Below, piece by piece: positions 50,387-59,983 of a DNA stretch of 64,000 bases (position 1 is the stretch's first letter; every line of letters starts with the position of its first letter). The notes below the pieces were generated by a model, which had not been told where the DNA came from, ran no database searches, and saw nothing but the letters and a program-made list of their open reading frames with translations. The position numbers and the translations under genes were made by a program. Source of the stretch: Candidatus Villigracilis vicinus (lineage in GTDB: Bacteria > Chloroflexota > Anaerolineae > Anaerolineales > Villigracilaceae); NCBI GenBank assembly GCA_016721315.1, contig JADKIL010000005.1, forward strand, positions 1 through 64,000, given 5' to 3'.

Positions 50387-51175
50387 TTATCGTACTCGGC
50401 GTTTCCACTCTTCCTTCATTTGCAGCTCACTTGGGCTGACCCCTGAGTCCAGCGCTAGGAAGTCCACCAATAACCGGTTAAATTGAGGGACATTATCAAG
50501 CATGGGAAAATGCCCGGAGCCTTCCAGGTTGATCTGGTGCATGTGAATCGGTAAGTTATTGATTTCCTGTGTTGGCACGGTGGTAAATGCAAGATCATTT
50601 GCGCCATATACGAATAGACAGGGAACACCGAAATTGCGGACATGCGGAAAAATGCTTTCGGTTTGCAAACTGCTCATCGAAGCGCTGATAGCTGCTGGAT
50701 CCACTTTGGAAGCGTCAGAAAGGGCGGTCATGGCTTCAGGCTGTTTTCCGGTCAACCATTCGGCAAGCTCGGTAACAGGGGCAGTCCGCATACGAGGGGC
50801 GATCAATTCATACTGAAGCGGTGCACCGATCACCATCATGCGATCAACGCTTTCATAGTGTTTCTTGAGGTATTCGAAAGCAACCAGTGCCCCAAGGTCA
50901 TGCCCGACGAGCGCAACCTTGCCAATGCCCATTTCATTCAAGAAGCGCTCCAATAGCAGTGCCTGTTTGGCAATCGTGTAATTATCAGGAGAACGCATCG
51001 TATCGCCAAAACCAAACAAGTCGATGGCATAGGCACGGAACGATGTCGAGGCGGCTTGCATGGCGTTGATCCAATAACGCCACGAGCCGACCCAGCCGTG
51101 CAGAAAGATGATGGGACGCCCGCGTCCCAACGCCTCATAATGCACCATCGAACCGTCAAGAATGATCGCGCTCAT
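50387..51175 (-). CDS. Alpha/beta hydrolase with Asp at the nucleophile position
   Basis: 262 residues. IIFLHGWVGSWRYWINAM forms the oxyanion region, and the nucleophile elbow reads GHDLGALVA, with Asp in place of Ser. That is the pattern of epoxide hydrolases and dehalogenases. A late His in GSGHFPMLD completes a triad. Its ATG follows the response-regulator stop without a gap, so it is the last gene of a signalling operon. Substrate unknown. Confidence 0.85.
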   Translation of the reverse strand: MSAIILDGSMVHYEALGRGRPIIFLHGWVGSWRYWINAMQAASTSFRAYAIDLFGFGDTMRSPDNYTIAKQALLLERFLNEMGIGKVALVGHDLGALVAFEYLKKHYESVDRMMVIGAPLQYELIAPRMRTAPVTELAEWLTGKQPEAMTALSDASKVDPAAISASMSSLQTESIFPHVRNFGVPCLFVYGANDLAFTTVPTQEINNLPIHMHQINLEGSGHFPMLDNVPQFNRLLVDFLALDSGVSPSELQMKEEWKRRVR

Positions 51176-51550
51176 TTATTTTCCAAATTTCGCAAGGATC
51201 GCTTTTACCCGTTCCACAAGCTGGTCGGGGGCGAACGGTTTGAGTAGATATTCTTCTGCACCTGCATCAAGCCCGGTTTGTATTTCAGCATCCTGCCCTT
51301 TGGCAGAAAGGAATACCACAGGAATATCCTTTAGAGATGGGATCTGCTTCATTGCGCGGCAGGCATCATAGCCAGTCATGCGCGGCATACGTACATCCAT
51401 CATGACAAGGTCGGGGATAATCTCCTGTGCTTTAAGGTATGCTTCTTCACCGTTCGAGGTAGTCGTCACTTCATGCCCGGCGAAACGCAGGGTGAATGCC
51501 ACCAATTCGCGAATATCAGGTTCGTCTTCTGCGATCAAGATTCTTGCCAT
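51176..51550 (-). CDS. Single-domain response regulator
   Basis: 124 residues, REC domain only. Acidic pocket Glu8-Asp9, phosphoacceptor Asp52 (LVMMDVRMP), Ser of FLSAKG and Lys of LLKPF. No output domain, so it probably relays phosphate or acts through protein contact. It starts immediately after the giant kinase stop (TAA then ATG) and is its likely phosphotransfer partner. Confidence 0.92.
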   Translation of the reverse strand: MARILIAEDEPDIRELVAFTLRFAGHEVTTTSNGEEAYLKAQEIIPDLVMMDVRMPRMTGYDACRAMKQIPSLKDIPVVFLSAKGQDAEIQTGLDAGAEEYLLKPFAPDQLVERVKAILAKFGK

Positions 51551-54500
51551 TTAGTCTCCGTTTTTATAGACGGGCAGGGTAAAGGAGAATGTGCTGCCCT
51601 CACCCGGCACGCCTGTACTTTTCATCCAAATACGTCCATTGTGCATCTCGACCAACTGACGAACAATGGGCAAGCCAAGCCCGGTCCCTGGCGTAGAAAG
51701 AACCAGCGGGTGCTCGCCACGATAGAAGCGTTCAAAAACGCGTGCCTGGTCTTCAGGTTTGATGCCAATGCCGCTATCCTGCACATCCACCTGTACTTCG
51801 CTCTTTTCAGGGCGGATGTTGACAAGGATCGCACCATTCTCGGGGGTGTAATTGAAAGCGTTATTGACCAGGTTGCTAATGATCTGGCGCACTCGCGCAC
51901 CATCACCTTGAATAGGCGGAAGGTCTTTCGGCGCATCCAACGAAAGGGCAATGGGTTTGCTTTCGTTGTGCGAACGGCGTAACACCTCTGACACCACTTC
52001 TTCGGCGATCTCATACAGGTTAACCGACCCCTGTTCCAGTTTTACGCGGCCTGATTCAATGCGGGAAATATCAAGCAGGTCACTCACGAGGATGTTCAAC
52101 CGGTCAATGTTATTTCTGACCACTTCGAGGAAGTGCATCTGGTTCTCGTTCAGGGATCCGGCGGCACCCATTGTCAAGATATCGACATAGCCTTTAATGG
52201 CCGTCATGGGCGTTCGCAATTCGTGACTGACTGTCGCCACAAATTCAGATTTCAGGCGATCCACTTCCACCTCGCGCGTAATATCGCGGAAGATAGACAC
52301 AGTGCCGAGGAAATCATTGATAAGGATCACTGGTGCAAGATGGATAAGGACAATGCGTCCATTCTCAAGTTCCAGTTGTTCAGCATACATTTCACCGATC
52401 TTGTATGTGGAAGGGTCTTCCGACCAACGCCGGATGGTCTTTGTCCATGCGGCAGAGGAACTGCCGAATAGCCCGGCGAAATTCTCCAAGGTTTTTCCCA
52501 ACAGTTGAGCATCATCCACATTTAGAACGCGGGTGATGGAGGAGTTCACAAAGGAGATATGATTGTCTGCGCCAGTGACCAATACGCCATCGGCCACCGC
52601 TTCAAGGATGGCTTGTGAGCGACTGGCTTCTACCTGCTCTTTGCGCAGCATCAAGCCGAGACGCTCCGCCTGATCACGGATCAATTCATAGAGGCGGGCA
52701 TTATTGATCGCTACCGCCACCTGACCAGCAATCGCAGTCACAAGGTTTAGCAGTTCCGGGCTGAAGAAATTCATGTCGCGGTGGAAAACCATAAGAACAC
52801 CAATGGCATCCTCCCCTACAGACATGGGAACCGCAATCGCACTTCGATGATCTTGACCCGTGGCTGTACTTCGTACCCAGCGCGGATCTTCGAACAGATC
52901 GCCGATCAGTACCGATTCACGATGCTTCACAACCCAGCCTGCCAAACCTTCGCCGATCTTCAAGGTAAAGCCTTTGTTCGAAGACGTGGATCGGTCTGAC
53001 AAATAGCCATACCCGGCACGGTAATGCAACAGATTATCTTCAGCATGGACGAGCAGGATCGTGCCCTGTTCTGCACCACTGGCATCGTTAAGGAGAGACA
53101 ACGTGCGGTTCAACGCTCGATCCAGGTCGAGGCTGGAAGAAACTTCGGTGAGAATGCGCAAGAGAGTATCTGTATTCTGCTTCTCACGCTGCAACTGCCC
53201 AGTGCGTTCCAAAACGCGCATTTCAAGTTCAGCTGCCAGGGTTTGGGTTTCGTTGAATAAACGTCCGTTCTGAATGGCAACGATCGCCTGATTTGCAAGT
53301 GTGCCTAAAAGTTGGGTGTCTTCATCCGTATAAACATCCGCCTGATAACTTTGCGCAGATAGCATGCCGAGCGCCCGTCCACCCAAGATCATGGGAACAG
53401 CAAGGATCGATTTAGTTTCTTCGTCATTTTCGCCTGCTTCCACAAAATCAGACCTGGACATGGAAGCTGCATTGGCAATTAACGAAGGTTTACCCGAGCT
53501 GATCACCTGGCTACTTAAACCCTTCCCAAAGGGAACGCGTTCCCCAAGCAGGCGTTTTCCACGATCAAAAAGATAAACAGGGTCAACTTCGTTTGTGGCT
53601 GCGTTCAAAAGAGTAATAACGAACGAATCGAGCGGCAATAACCGTTCCGCTGCGTGATGTACAGATACATATACTTCTTCAGGATTCAGGCTGGCGCTCA
53701 CCAATGAGCTGGTCTCATTAAGGACTGCGAAGCGGTCTGCCATACGCACTGAAGATTGATACAAGCGTGCATTTTCCAATGCGATGCTTGCCTGATTGGT
53801 GATCGTACGTGACACTTCCAACTCATTAATCCCAAAACGTGCATCGCCGATCAATTGAACGAATACCAACGCGGTCAGGCTTTGCCCGCTGGTGAGAGGC
53901 AGAATCAGCAATGCCCTGGCATTCTCGCCCAACATTTCCAAAACGGATACGAGATCCGGCTCGTTGCGGACATCATCCGTGTTGAAGATACCGCGTGATT
54001 CACGCAAGCGGCTGAAGATGGGCGCATCCGGCAGGATGCGCGGCAGCTTGGCGCGAATGCGGGGCGATGTGTACTTCCAATAATTTTGTCCACGTTCAAA
54101 GGTCACAATGGAAACGCGGCTGGCACTCAAACCTTGCAGCAATTCTTCGGCGGTTGCAGCCAAGATCTGATCCGTATCCAACGAACGGGTCAGGACAGAT
54201 GTGAAACGGTTTAAGGCGGTCAAACGCTGGGAACGCTGATCCAACTCGGTGGCACGCTTTACACTATCTTCAAACAGACGCGAGTTATCCAGCGATACGG
54301 CCGCCTGACTGGCGAACGTCAACCCGGCTTGCATTTGTTCACGGGTATAAAAATTCGACTGCCATTTTTCCACAGCCAGTACGCCAACCAATTCATTCTT
54401 ATAAATAAGCGGAATACCGAGCCAGGAAAGGCGCGGCGCATCCACCGGCGGGAAGCGCGGGTCTTCGCGCACATCCTTGACAAAGATGGGCTGACCAGTT

Positions 54501-57500
54501 TGAGCCAATTCTTTGAAGAGTGCACTATCCGTTACGGAGATGGACAAGCCCTGCCGCTCCTCCACATCGGAAAAACCGCGGGTGGATACCACTGTCAGGC
54601 GGTCTTTATCGCGCAGCCATAAAGTGGCTGTATCGAAAGGCAGGATAGGTCCCAACTGATTGAGCAGGGAATTAATCAACTGGTCTGTGCTCAAGCTGGT
54701 GGTCAACGAAGCAGAAGCATCATTGAGCGCTTGTAATTGTCCTGCGCGTTCCTGCGACGTTTGCACAAGACGCATATTATCAAGCGAGAGTGCCACCTGC
54801 TGAGAAAGGGAGATCAACAAGGTCTCATCGTCAGGGCGGAAGGCAGCGACAGTATTGAAGTTATCAAGCACAAGTAGACCAAGGTTCTGGTCAGCAGCCA
54901 CGATGGGTACGATCAAGCAGGATACCGGCAAACGCCCGCCGGTTGCCTGGCGATAAAGGGCAAGGTTTTCAGTGGTAAGGTTGTAATCACGCGGGAAGTT
55001 GATTTCATCCACCCGGCGCGCCTTGCGATTCATAAACGCCGTACCTGGCAGCGCTTCACCGATACGATAATTGATCTTCAACATGCTGTCATTATCGGCA
55101 TACCCTGATACAGCACGGGGAACAAGATACTCAGATTTTGCGTTCCAAACCAACACTACACCCGCATGGGCATGCGGAATAACACGGCGAGCACTTTCGA
55201 GCAGAGAACCAACCACAGAGTCAGAATCCATGCCAGACAAACCACGGCTGAATTCGAGCAGCAGGTTCACTTCGTCCAACCTGCGGCGCGTCTGATTCAA
55301 GAGCGAGATGTTCTGCAAAATGACGGAGGTTTGCTGCGAGATCTGTGTATAGACATGCCGGTCTTCATCTGTGAAGGACGGCATTGGCTCAGGGCTGGTC
55401 GCCAGCATGGCAGCCACAGGCTTATTTTCCACCACAATGGGTAGACAGATAACCCCTTTCGCGCGCAGTGAGGTTAGCAGGGAGGCATCACGCCATTCAT
55501 CATCTTCATCAAGATTCGGAATGAGGATGGGAACCCCGCTTTGCAAACAGGCACGCAGTGGATTACGTTGACCGAATAACGCTTCAACATTCGTAGCACG
55601 CGGCAGACTCCCCATTACATGTAAAAGACGCGAACCATCTGGTGTATTCTCTGCAACGAGCGCAACGGACATCCCAAGTTGAGTGAGCGTTTCACGCCCA
55701 AGCGCAGAAAGAGCCGAACCGGCATCCAATTGGCGGCTGACAGATTCAGTAATCGCCAAACCGGCACGTACACGCTGAGCACGCCGGTCTAGATTGTGAA
55801 GCGAAATGGTCTGCTCGAGATCTTTTCGAAGCAGGATCGGCAGATCATCCTTTGCCATATTGATGAGTTTCTGCTGGCGTTCAAACGCTGAAGATAATTG
55901 ATCAATGCGGGAGCGCAGGTCGGATTGCCGCATGGTATTACTCAACAACAACGCAGCCTGAGCTGAGAATACTTCCACCGTTTCGATCGCCGCTTTATCC
56001 GGGCGGAATCCATCAGAGGGATCATCCAGGCTGATAAGCCCGATCACCTGTCCCTCTGAATTTTCGAGGGGGATCAGGAGGAAATCATCAGGGTGCCAGG
56101 CATTAACATTTTTAGCGGCGGAAGCCGAAACATCCAATGTAACATGATGCACATCGGGCGGAATGACAGGAGTCTGGTCAGCGGGAATGAAATATGAGTT
56201 GCTGGTCTTGAACTCAGGGCGCATGAGCTGCTGCAAGCTGCTAAGAGGTTGTTTGCGTGCAGAAAGTTCATTCCATGTTTCCGGCGAAAGTCCCACAGCA
56301 GTAACGCGTCGTAATTGATTCGTTTCTGCTTCAACGATGCTGACCAACACCACCCGGAATGGAGTTGTATCGCGAATGCCGCGGGCGATCATTTGCAATG
56401 CCTGATCAAGGGGCTGGTCGTGACCCAGGTTGTAATTGACATCCGTCAGGCGCACGAGTGTTTCCGCACGACGGCGCATCAATTCGCTATGTTGCTTTTC
56501 GATCTGGTAACGATAGGCATTATTTATGGCAATGCCAGCCTGCGCCGCAAGCATTTGTAAAAGTTCCACCCGCTCCGCTGTAAAAAAGCCGGGGCGGTTC
56601 GAATGAACGGTCATTAACCCCAGTATGCGGGTTTGGAACATGATCGGCAAAATAACCCCGGAGACAGCGCTTTCATGCGGAGAAAGGATGGCATCATGCG
56701 AATAATTTGATATAACCAACAACTCGCCGCTCTTTATCACCGATCGCTCTGTGGATGTGAGCATATCCGGCCGCTCACACCCAGTAAACAGCTGAATGTT
56801 CGGCTCGAAGGGCGCTCCATTTTGCTCCAACAGGATGATCGAAGAACAATCTGCCTGCGCAATACGAATTGCCTCATCACGCAGGATATGTAATAAGTGT
56901 TTCGGGTCTAGTGAAGAAACCAATTCCCGGTTGACACGGGTAATGGCAGTAAGCTGTTCCACGCGCTGGCGCAGGGTATCATCAGTTTGGGCAAGCAGCC
57001 CAGCTGATTCAACCGCAGCCGCAAGCTGACCCGCAGCAGTGGAAACCGCCTGCAAGTCAGACGAATTGAAGTAATCAGCTTTTTTACTTCCGAGCATCAA
57101 CTCACCCACACTGTGGTCACGCACAACCAACGGAACCACAATGGCTGACTCCATCGCGAGAGCAGTTGCCAAAGGACGATAAGCCTGTAAAATACGTCGG
57201 TCCGTACTCATGCGACCTGTCAGGAAGGGGCGTTTGCTCCCTGAAACTGTATAACGGTATTCCGGATCATCCAGGAATATTTGAATGAAGGAAGCTCCGA
57301 TCTCTTGTGGAACTCCATACATCGAAGGTGGGTTAAGGAACAGCAAACCGCGCGTTTCATCCAGCAGGAAGACCGCACCGGTATCCGCGCCAAAGAGACG
57401 TGCCAGCTCCTGCACCGAATACTTTAGGATCTCATCCAACGTGGCAGAAGAAGCTGCAAGGCTGGCAATGCGTCTAAGAGCATCTGCGCGCTGTGCGCGG

Positions 57501-58978
57501 GAACGTGTCTGCTGGACAAGGAGAATATTGGCAATGATGGAAGCTGCCTGATTCGCAACAATGCTGATCAAACGAACTTCTTCAGCACTGAATGCCACCA
57601 CACCTCGAGAATGATGACCCACTTGCAGAAAGCCGAGCATGCGTCCCGAAGAAAGAAGCGGCATCAAAACCACATCACGCAAACTGGCTGCGGTTGCTAC
57701 ATCTGCCAGTCCGAGAGCCCGCCAGGATTCATCTTCCATTGCATTGGTGGTAATGATCGGTTTTTGAGCAACGATCAACGCATCGGCAGCGCTATCTGCT
57801 GGAATATTGGCGCGATAAATCTCAACAAAATGAGCAGGTAAACCGCGGAACGGAACCTTGCCTTCAAGGGTCCGCTTAATTTCATCATAAAGGAGAAAGC
57901 CGATGATCTCGGCTTCGAACACTGGAGCGATACTTTCGACCAGACGTGTGATCACATCCTGTTGATCGCGCACAGAGCCAAGAACCTGATTTAAGTTCGC
58001 AAGCCCCGTCAATTCGGCGCGACGCTTTTGTTCTTCTTCGAACAGCCGCGCGTTACGAATAGCTACCGCCGCCTGCCCGGAGAGCAGGTGCAGGATATTT
58101 AGATCATGCTGCCCGAATGCCCCACTGCTTAACTGTCCGATCTCCAGCGTGCCGACCAGTTCACCGCCTGACATCAAAGGAATGCCCATATAGGAATGGA
58201 TCGGATTCAACTCACCACTGACGGCATAGCGCTGGATCGAGTCGACATCATTAAAAATAACCGGTTCGCGCTTCATCGCCAGCTGTTCGGTGAGACCACC
58301 GAACCTTGAGAGGGCGGCAGTAACCACGCGAGTGGCGCCCGGGGGTTGGTGACGGAAGGGGATGAGTGTGTTACGTTCCTCGCTCCACAATTTCAACTCC
58401 AGCACATCCGAAGGGACGAGGCGCCCGACATGGTCGAGAATGGAACCAACGGTAGTTGCCAGATCAAGGCTCTCGGCAATACCCTGGCTGAACTCGGTTG
58501 CAACCCGTAGGATCTCGTTCGAGCCTTCATCGCTGTTTCCTGTTGTCGATGAAGCTTCCTTTCCACGCACAGAAATAAGCATGCGCGGATACACACCGGG
58601 CACTTCATACGAGGCGAGTTCTGCAGGGCGTCCGCCAATGGAAACACGCTTTGCGCCGGGCGTCACGCACAGGTCAATGAAATCATCTGAGGGACGCACA
58701 TGCCGGGCAAGGCGTTCAAGGTCGAACGATTCGTCATCCCGCAGGTTGAAATATACACGTGCCGCCGAACTGATATATTCCACACGCCCGCCTGGCTGTA
58801 GAACAATAACCGCTTCTTTTGTATTCGATTTTGAATTTATATTTAATGGGGCAGCTGAAAAACCTGGGTCAATGTGACGGGCAGATTGACTTCGCGACAG
58901 GATGCGTAACATCAACAGAGCCAGTGTAACGATCACCAGCCCGGCGATGAACACACCGACACCTAACCCAATTGACAT
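51551..58978 (-). CDS. Giant multi-GAF hybrid sensor histidine kinase (2475 aa, eleven GAF domains)
   Basis: Layout: one N-terminal membrane anchor (residues about 6-28), a PAS-like region (about 55-135), then eleven GAF domains in tandem. Each GAF ends with a recognisable helix of the type QAAVAIxNARLF, at about residues 304, 476, 652, 814, 1011, 1219, 1397, 1559, 1731, 1898 and 2087. A PAS domain (about 2105-2215, AVADGVLVTGADNHISFVN) precedes the kinase core: H-box FVATVSHELRTPM (His near 2249), N-box near 2369 (NNAFNYTPENG), G1 DSGIGI and G2 GTGLGLPIV near 2437. No receiver domain is present in the protein. Ligands of the GAFs are unknown. Regulators lie directly on both sides. Confidence 0.93.
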   Translation of the reverse strand: MSIGLGVGVFIAGLVIVTLALLMLRILSRSQSARHIDPGFSAAPLNINSKSNTKEAVIVLQPGGRVEYISSAARVYFNLRDDESFDLERLARHVRPSDDFIDLCVTPGAKRVSIGGRPAELASYEVPGVYPRMLISVRGKEASSTTGNSDEGSNEILRVATEFSQGIAESLDLATTVGSILDHVGRLVPSDVLELKLWSEERNTLIPFRHQPPGATRVVTAALSRFGGLTEQLAMKREPVIFNDVDSIQRYAVSGELNPIHSYMGIPLMSGGELVGTLEIGQLSSGAFGQHDLNILHLLSGQAAVAIRNARLFEEEQKRRAELTGLANLNQVLGSVRDQQDVITRLVESIAPVFEAEIIGFLLYDEIKRTLEGKVPFRGLPAHFVEIYRANIPADSAADALIVAQKPIITTNAMEDESWRALGLADVATAASLRDVVLMPLLSSGRMLGFLQVGHHSRGVVAFSAEEVRLISIVANQAASIIANILLVQQTRSRAQRADALRRIASLAASSATLDEILKYSVQELARLFGADTGAVFLLDETRGLLFLNPPSMYGVPQEIGASFIQIFLDDPEYRYTVSGSKRPFLTGRMSTDRRILQAYRPLATALAMESAIVVPLVVRDHSVGELMLGSKKADYFNSSDLQAVSTAAGQLAAAVESAGLLAQTDDTLRQRVEQLTAITRVNRELVSSLDPKHLLHILRDEAIRIAQADCSSIILLEQNGAPFEPNIQLFTGCERPDMLTSTERSVIKSGELLVISNYSHDAILSPHESAVSGVILPIMFQTRILGLMTVHSNRPGFFTAERVELLQMLAAQAGIAINNAYRYQIEKQHSELMRRRAETLVRLTDVNYNLGHDQPLDQALQMIARGIRDTTPFRVVLVSIVEAETNQLRRVTAVGLSPETWNELSARKQPLSSLQQLMRPEFKTSNSYFIPADQTPVIPPDVHHVTLDVSASAAKNVNAWHPDDFLLIPLENSEGQVIGLISLDDPSDGFRPDKAAIETVEVFSAQAALLLSNTMRQSDLRSRIDQLSSAFERQQKLINMAKDDLPILLRKDLEQTISLHNLDRRAQRVRAGLAITESVSRQLDAGSALSALGRETLTQLGMSVALVAENTPDGSRLLHVMGSLPRATNVEALFGQRNPLRACLQSGVPILIPNLDEDDEWRDASLLTSLRAKGVICLPIVVENKPVAAMLATSPEPMPSFTDEDRHVYTQISQQTSVILQNISLLNQTRRRLDEVNLLLEFSRGLSGMDSDSVVGSLLESARRVIPHAHAGVVLVWNAKSEYLVPRAVSGYADNDSMLKINYRIGEALPGTAFMNRKARRVDEINFPRDYNLTTENLALYRQATGGRLPVSCLIVPIVAADQNLGLLVLDNFNTVAAFRPDDETLLISLSQQVALSLDNMRLVQTSQERAGQLQALNDASASLTTSLSTDQLINSLLNQLGPILPFDTATLWLRDKDRLTVVSTRGFSDVEERQGLSISVTDSALFKELAQTGQPIFVKDVREDPRFPPVDAPRLSWLGIPLIYKNELVGVLAVEKWQSNFYTREQMQAGLTFASQAAVSLDNSRLFEDSVKRATELDQRSQRLTALNRFTSVLTRSLDTDQILAATAEELLQGLSASRVSIVTFERGQNYWKYTSPRIRAKLPRILPDAPIFSRLRESRGIFNTDDVRNEPDLVSVLEMLGENARALLILPLTSGQSLTALVFVQLIGDARFGINELEVSRTITNQASIALENARLYQSSVRMADRFAVLNETSSLVSASLNPEEVYVSVHHAAERLLPLDSFVITLLNAATNEVDPVYLFDRGKRLLGERVPFGKGLSSQVISSGKPSLIANAASMSRSDFVEAGENDEETKSILAVPMILGGRALGMLSAQSYQADVYTDEDTQLLGTLANQAIVAIQNGRLFNETQTLAAELEMRVLERTGQLQREKQNTDTLLRILTEVSSSLDLDRALNRTLSLLNDASGAEQGTILLVHAEDNLLHYRAGYGYLSDRSTSSNKGFTLKIGEGLAGWVVKHRESVLIGDLFEDPRWVRSTATGQDHRSAIAVPMSVGEDAIGVLMVFHRDMNFFSPELLNLVTAIAGQVAVAINNARLYELIRDQAERLGLMLRKEQVEASRSQAILEAVADGVLVTGADNHISFVNSSITRVLNVDDAQLLGKTLENFAGLFGSSSAAWTKTIRRWSEDPSTYKIGEMYAEQLELENGRIVLIHLAPVILINDFLGTVSIFRDITREVEVDRLKSEFVATVSHELRTPMTAIKGYVDILTMGAAGSLNENQMHFLEVVRNNIDRLNILVSDLLDISRIESGRVKLEQGSVNLYEIAEEVVSEVLRRSHNESKPIALSLDAPKDLPPIQGDGARVRQIISNLVNNAFNYTPENGAILVNIRPEKSEVQVDVQDSGIGIKPEDQARVFERFYRGEHPLVLSTPGTGLGLPIVRQLVEMHNGRIWMKSTGVPGEGSTFSFTLPVYKNGD

Positions 58979-58997
58979 TGGAAAAAAGCTCGCTTAA

Positions 58998-59903
58998 CTA
59001 GGCACTGGTAGCAGTCGCCGCATCTTGCCTTCGGGCTTCAGCCGCCAACTCTGTGATTTCCCGGATATCCGCAAAAGAATGCAATTCCGGTGAGACAAGC
59101 CCCGCTGAAAATGTCATGAACCCGATCTTTTCAACTCCGCCTTCAGCCTTGGGAGCTTGAATGAATCCCTGTTGGCGATCGATAAAGTTGTAATGGCTCT
59201 GCACTTCCTCTGCAAAACGATCCTTAATTTTCTGGCGTATCAACGGCGCTGCCTCATTGGTCGTGATGATGATAAAGTTATCGCCACCAGCATGACCAAT
59301 AAAATCATTTGGGGTCCCTAATTCATCAACCACTTCACCGATCAGCATGGCAGCAAAACGCATAACATCGTCACCTGCCACAAAACCATACACATCCTTA
59401 AAGGCTTCGAAATTATTAACCCGCAGATCTAGGAGCGCCCACGATTTCTCACGGATGATGCGACGCAATTGTTCTTCGATCAAGCGCCCTGCTGGGAGTC
59501 CTGAACGCGGGTCTGTCAGGCTTTCACGTTCTGCGCGCCGAATGGCACCCTGCACACGTAGTTTTAACTCTTCGATATCAAATGGTTTGGTAATGTAATC
59601 GTCCGCGCCAAGTTCCAAACCCTGCAATTTATCACTGCGCTCGTCCTTCTGCGTCAGAAAGATGACTGGAATATGACTGGTGCGTGTATTGGTGCGCAAG
59701 GTACGGCAGACTTCGTACCCGTCGATATCCGGCAGCATGATATCCAGCACGATCAGGTGCGGCAAGACCTGCCGGGTTTTCTCCAGCGCGTCACGTCCAC
59801 GGTTGGCAACATCAACATCATATTGCAATCCCGTGAAATAGATCTTTAGCATGTTGGCAATGTCGACATCGTCTTCCACTACCAAAAGGCGAGCAGTTCC
59901 CAT
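58998..59903 (-). CDS. Response regulator with degenerate GGDEF domain
   Basis: 301 residues. REC domain with Asp54 (LIVLDIMLPD) and Lys of YITKPFD, then a diguanylate-cyclase-like domain beginning SLTDPRSGLPAGRLIEEQL. The active-site motif reads GGDNF instead of GGDEF and sits in GHAGGDNFIIIT, so cyclase activity is doubtful; the Asp that binds metal remains but the Glu is lost. It may bind GTP or c-di-GMP as a sensor. It lies 19 bases upstream of the giant kinase, in the same operon. Confidence 0.9.
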   Translation of the reverse strand: MGTARLLVVEDDVDIANMLKIYFTGLQYDVDVANRGRDALEKTRQVLPHLIVLDIMLPDIDGYEVCRTLRTNTRTSHIPVIFLTQKDERSDKLQGLELGADDYITKPFDIEELKLRVQGAIRRAERESLTDPRSGLPAGRLIEEQLRRIIREKSWALLDLRVNNFEAFKDVYGFVAGDDVMRFAAMLIGEVVDELGTPNDFIGHAGGDNFIIITTNEAAPLIRQKIKDRFAEEVQSHYNFIDRQQGFIQAPKAEGGVEKIGFMTFSAGLVSPELHSFADIREITELAAEARRQDAATATSA

Positions 59904-59983
59904 TTAAGCCTCCTGCCGCTTGTCAAAAATTTTTCAATTCGTAGGTTGAAAATTCGCTCAAGCAACACTGTTCTTTGCGTTGT

